Assembly (NCBI GenBank): GCA_001790315.1
Contig: MGCE01000030.1
Coordinates: 2,585 to 34,722 of the forward strand
DNA length: 32,138 nucleotides
Source: Candidatus Rokubacteria bacterium RIFCSPLOWO2_02_FULL_72_37
GTDB lineage: Bacteria; Methylomirabilota; Methylomirabilia; Rokubacteriales; CSP1-6
Reading direction: 5' to 3'
Shown piece after piece: positions 30,303-32,138 of the stretch; the stretch's first letter is position 1; every line of letters begins with the position of its first letter. The position numbers and the translations under genes are program-made. The notes under the pieces are model-generated. The model ran no database searches. It was not told the DNA's origin and saw nothing but the letters and a program-made list of their open reading frames with translations.

Positions 30303-31856
30303 TCAGGCGCGCCGGGCCGCGATGAGCGCCGCGAGCCGGGCCGCCTGGGCGTTCGACGGCATCACGCGCACCCCCGCGGTCTCGAGCGCCGCGACCTGCG
30401 CCGAGCGCCGCTGGGGGTCCGTCTCGGTGCCGCAGACGGAGGCGACGACGGCGAGCCCCCGTCCCTCCGCCTCCGCCCGGCGCTGGGCCGCGCGGATCGC
30501 GGAGAGCACCTCACCGGCGGGATCAGGTGATGCGCCGAAGCCGAGGACCACGTCGAGCAGCAGAACCGCCGTGGCCGGGTCGTCGGTCTCGCGGGCGATC
30601 CGCTCGCGCCGGACGGAGCCATCGATCATCGGGTGCGGGTGGCCCCGCGTGAACGCGTCGCCGCCGAGGTCCACGACCCGGTGGCCGTTCCCGTCACCGT
30701 CCACTCCCGGCGCCACGTCGGCGAGCCGCGCGGCCAGGAGCTCCCGCGCCTCCCACGCCAGCGTGCCCCCCGCGTAGACGCCGCGCACCCAGCGTTGCCC
30801 GGTGCGGAGCGCGTGTGCCGCGGCCTCGACCCGCGCCGCGATCTCGCCCGGCGGCGCGCTGAACTCGACCGGCGCCGGCGTCAGGCCCCGCGCGAGCGCC
30901 ACGGCCGCGAGGGCGGCATCTTCGAGGGTTGACGCGACATGCGGAGCCCCGGGCATCTGCCTCGCGCCCCCCACGGCCCAATCCGCCCCCGCGGTCCCCG
31001 CTACGAGGTGCAGCACCGTTGGCTTGCCGAGCGCCGCGACGCGGGACCGGAGCTTCGGGAGCGTGGCCGGACCGGGGGGCTTGCCGACGACGACGACGAC
31101 CGCGGTCGCCGGGTCGGCGGCGAGGGCGTCGAGCGCCTGCTCCAGCATGAGGCCGCCGACCTCGTCAGCGAGGTCGTGCCCGCCCACCCCGATCGCGTGG
31201 GAGATCCCCTCGCCGGCGGCCGCGACGAGGCACGTGACCTCCTGCAGGCCCGTGCCCGACGCCGCCGCGACGCCGATCCGGCCGCGCGGCACCGCGTTCG
31301 CGAAGCCGAGCGGGACCCCGGCGAGGATCGCCGTGCCGCAGTCGGGCCCCATGAGGAAGAGGCCGCGCTCTCGCGCGAGCCGCTTGAGGGCGATTTCGTC
31401 CGCGAGGGCGACGTTGTCGCTGAACAGCATCACGTGCAGCCCGGCCTCGAGCGCCCGGCGCGCCTCCGTGGCCGCGTGGGCGCCGGGCACCGAGACGAGC
31501 GCCAGCGTCGCGTCCGGCAGCGCGCGGAGCGCCGCCGCGAGCGTGCGCGGCCGGGCCGCGGCGCCCACGCCGGCCGGGCCGCGGCGCGCCGCGAGCGCCG
31601 CCTCGCAGGCCGCGCGGGCGGCCTCGCCGGCCGCGATGGACTCGGCGCTGACGGCGATGACCAGGTCCGTCGCGCCCGCCGCCTCGCCCTCCGCGGCGAG
31701 CAGGCCGGCGTCCCGCAGCAGCGCGCGGTTCTCGGGCGTGCCCATCATGGCCGCGGCGCGGCTCACGCCGGGGACCGCCTCCATGTCCCGCGCGAGGCGC
31801 ATGAGCGTGACGGAGTCCTGGTAGAAGCCCTTCCGGACGAAGTTCCAGGCCGGCAC
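30303..31856 (-). CDS. fdrA: FdrA-like protein (acyl-CoA synthetase/succinyl-CoA ligase-like; AllF-like)
   Basis: WNFVRKGFYQDSVTLMRLARDMEAVPGVSRAAAMMGTPENRALLRDAGLL, RGLFLMGPDCGTAILAGVPLGFANAVPRGRIGVAAASGTGLQEVTCLVAAAGEGISHAIGVGGHDLADEVGG, YAGGTLAWEARELL. Confidence 0.9.
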   Translation of the reverse strand: MPAWNFVRKGFYQDSVTLMRLARDMEAVPGVSRAAAMMGTPENRALLRDAGLLAAEGEAAGATDLVIAVSAESIAAGEAARAACEAALAARRGPAGVGAAARPRTLAAALRALPDATLALVSVPGAHAATEARRALEAGLHVMLFSDNVALADEIALKRLARERGLFLMGPDCGTAILAGVPLGFANAVPRGRIGVAAASGTGLQEVTCLVAAAGEGISHAIGVGGHDLADEVGGLMLEQALDALAADPATAVVVVVGKPPGPATLPKLRSRVAALGKPTVLHLVAGTAGADWAVGGARQMPGAPHVASTLEDAALAAVALARGLTPAPVEFSAPPGEIAARVEAAAHALRTGQRWVRGVYAGGTLAWEARELLAARLADVAPGVDGDGNGHRVVDLGGDAFTRGHPHPMIDGSVRRERIARETDDPATAVLLLDVVLGFGASPDPAGEVLSAIRAAQRRAEAEGRGLAVVASVCGTETDPQRRSAQVAALETAGVRVMPSNAQAARLAALIAARRA

Positions 31857-31857
31857 G

Positions 31858-32138
31858 CTACTTCGGCGGGGCGATCCCGTGCGCCTTGATCTTGCGGTAG
31901 AGGTGGCTGCGCTCGATGCCGAGGCGCTCGGCCGTCCGCGTCATGTTCCAGTCGTTCGCGCGGAGCTCGGCGAGGATGTAGGAGCGCTCGAAGTGGTCGC
32001 GCGCCTCCCTGAGCGACCGCGCGCGCGGCTCGGCGTCCTCCGACGGCGCGTCCTTCGGGCGGAGCGGCGCCGGCAGGTCGCGGACGTCGATGACGTCGCC
32101 CGGCGCCATGATCACGAGCCGCTCGAGCATGTTGCGCA
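31858..32138 (-). CDS. NtrC-type (sigma54-dependent) response regulator, C-terminal part; runs off the window end
   Basis: RNMLERLVIMAPGDVIDVRDLPAPLRP...SLREARDHFERSYILAELRANDWNMTRTAERLGIERSHLYRKIKAHGI: end of an AAA+ domain plus Fis-type HTH. Confidence 0.85.
   Translation of the reverse strand, partial: RNMLERLVIMAPGDVIDVRDLPAPLRPKDAPSEDAEPRARSLREARDHFERSYILAELRANDWNMTRTAERLGIERSHLYRKIKAHGIAPPK

Overview
A high-GC bacterial chromosomal window, densely packed with overlapping genes; no rRNA, tRNA, CRISPR array or transposase was recognised. From left to right on the - strand: a family-4 uracil-DNA glycosylase (UDG) gene interrupted by an intein and cut by the window edge, then coaBC, rpoZ, gmk, remA/DUF370 and a yicC-like gene. 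On the + strand: a NitT/TauT-type ABC transporter operon, then a very large REC-multiGAF-PAS-histidine kinase followed by two single-domain receiver proteins and a PilB/GspE ATPase. On the - strand: a pyrimidine operon (pyrR-pyrB-pyrC-carA-hypothetical-EamA-carB-pyrF-pyrE). Upstream of it on the same strand lie xth, carbamate kinase, a 44-aa two-repeat small ORF and DUF1116. A dCache/HAMP/PAS hybrid histidine kinase (+), fdrA (-) and the C-terminus of an NtrC-type regulator (-) follow. The most notable observations are: (1) an intein with a putative Vsr-like/PD-(D/E)XK homing endonuclease, inserted in UDG exactly at a predicted [4Fe-4S] ligand cysteine; (2) a PyrR-binding-loop-like hairpin that sequesters the pyrR Shine-Dalgarno; (3) a 44-aa small ORF made of two 22-aa units, joined by ATGA overlaps to DUF1116 and carbamate kinase; (4) a 126-bp element with perfect 25-bp inverted arms just before carB; (5) an FdrA/DUF1116/carbamate kinase (oxamic-transcarbamylase-like) set beside the pyr operon; (6) a divergent yicC/ABC promoter with a near-certain leaderless yicC transcript. 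All calls come from reading the sequence; no database search was run.
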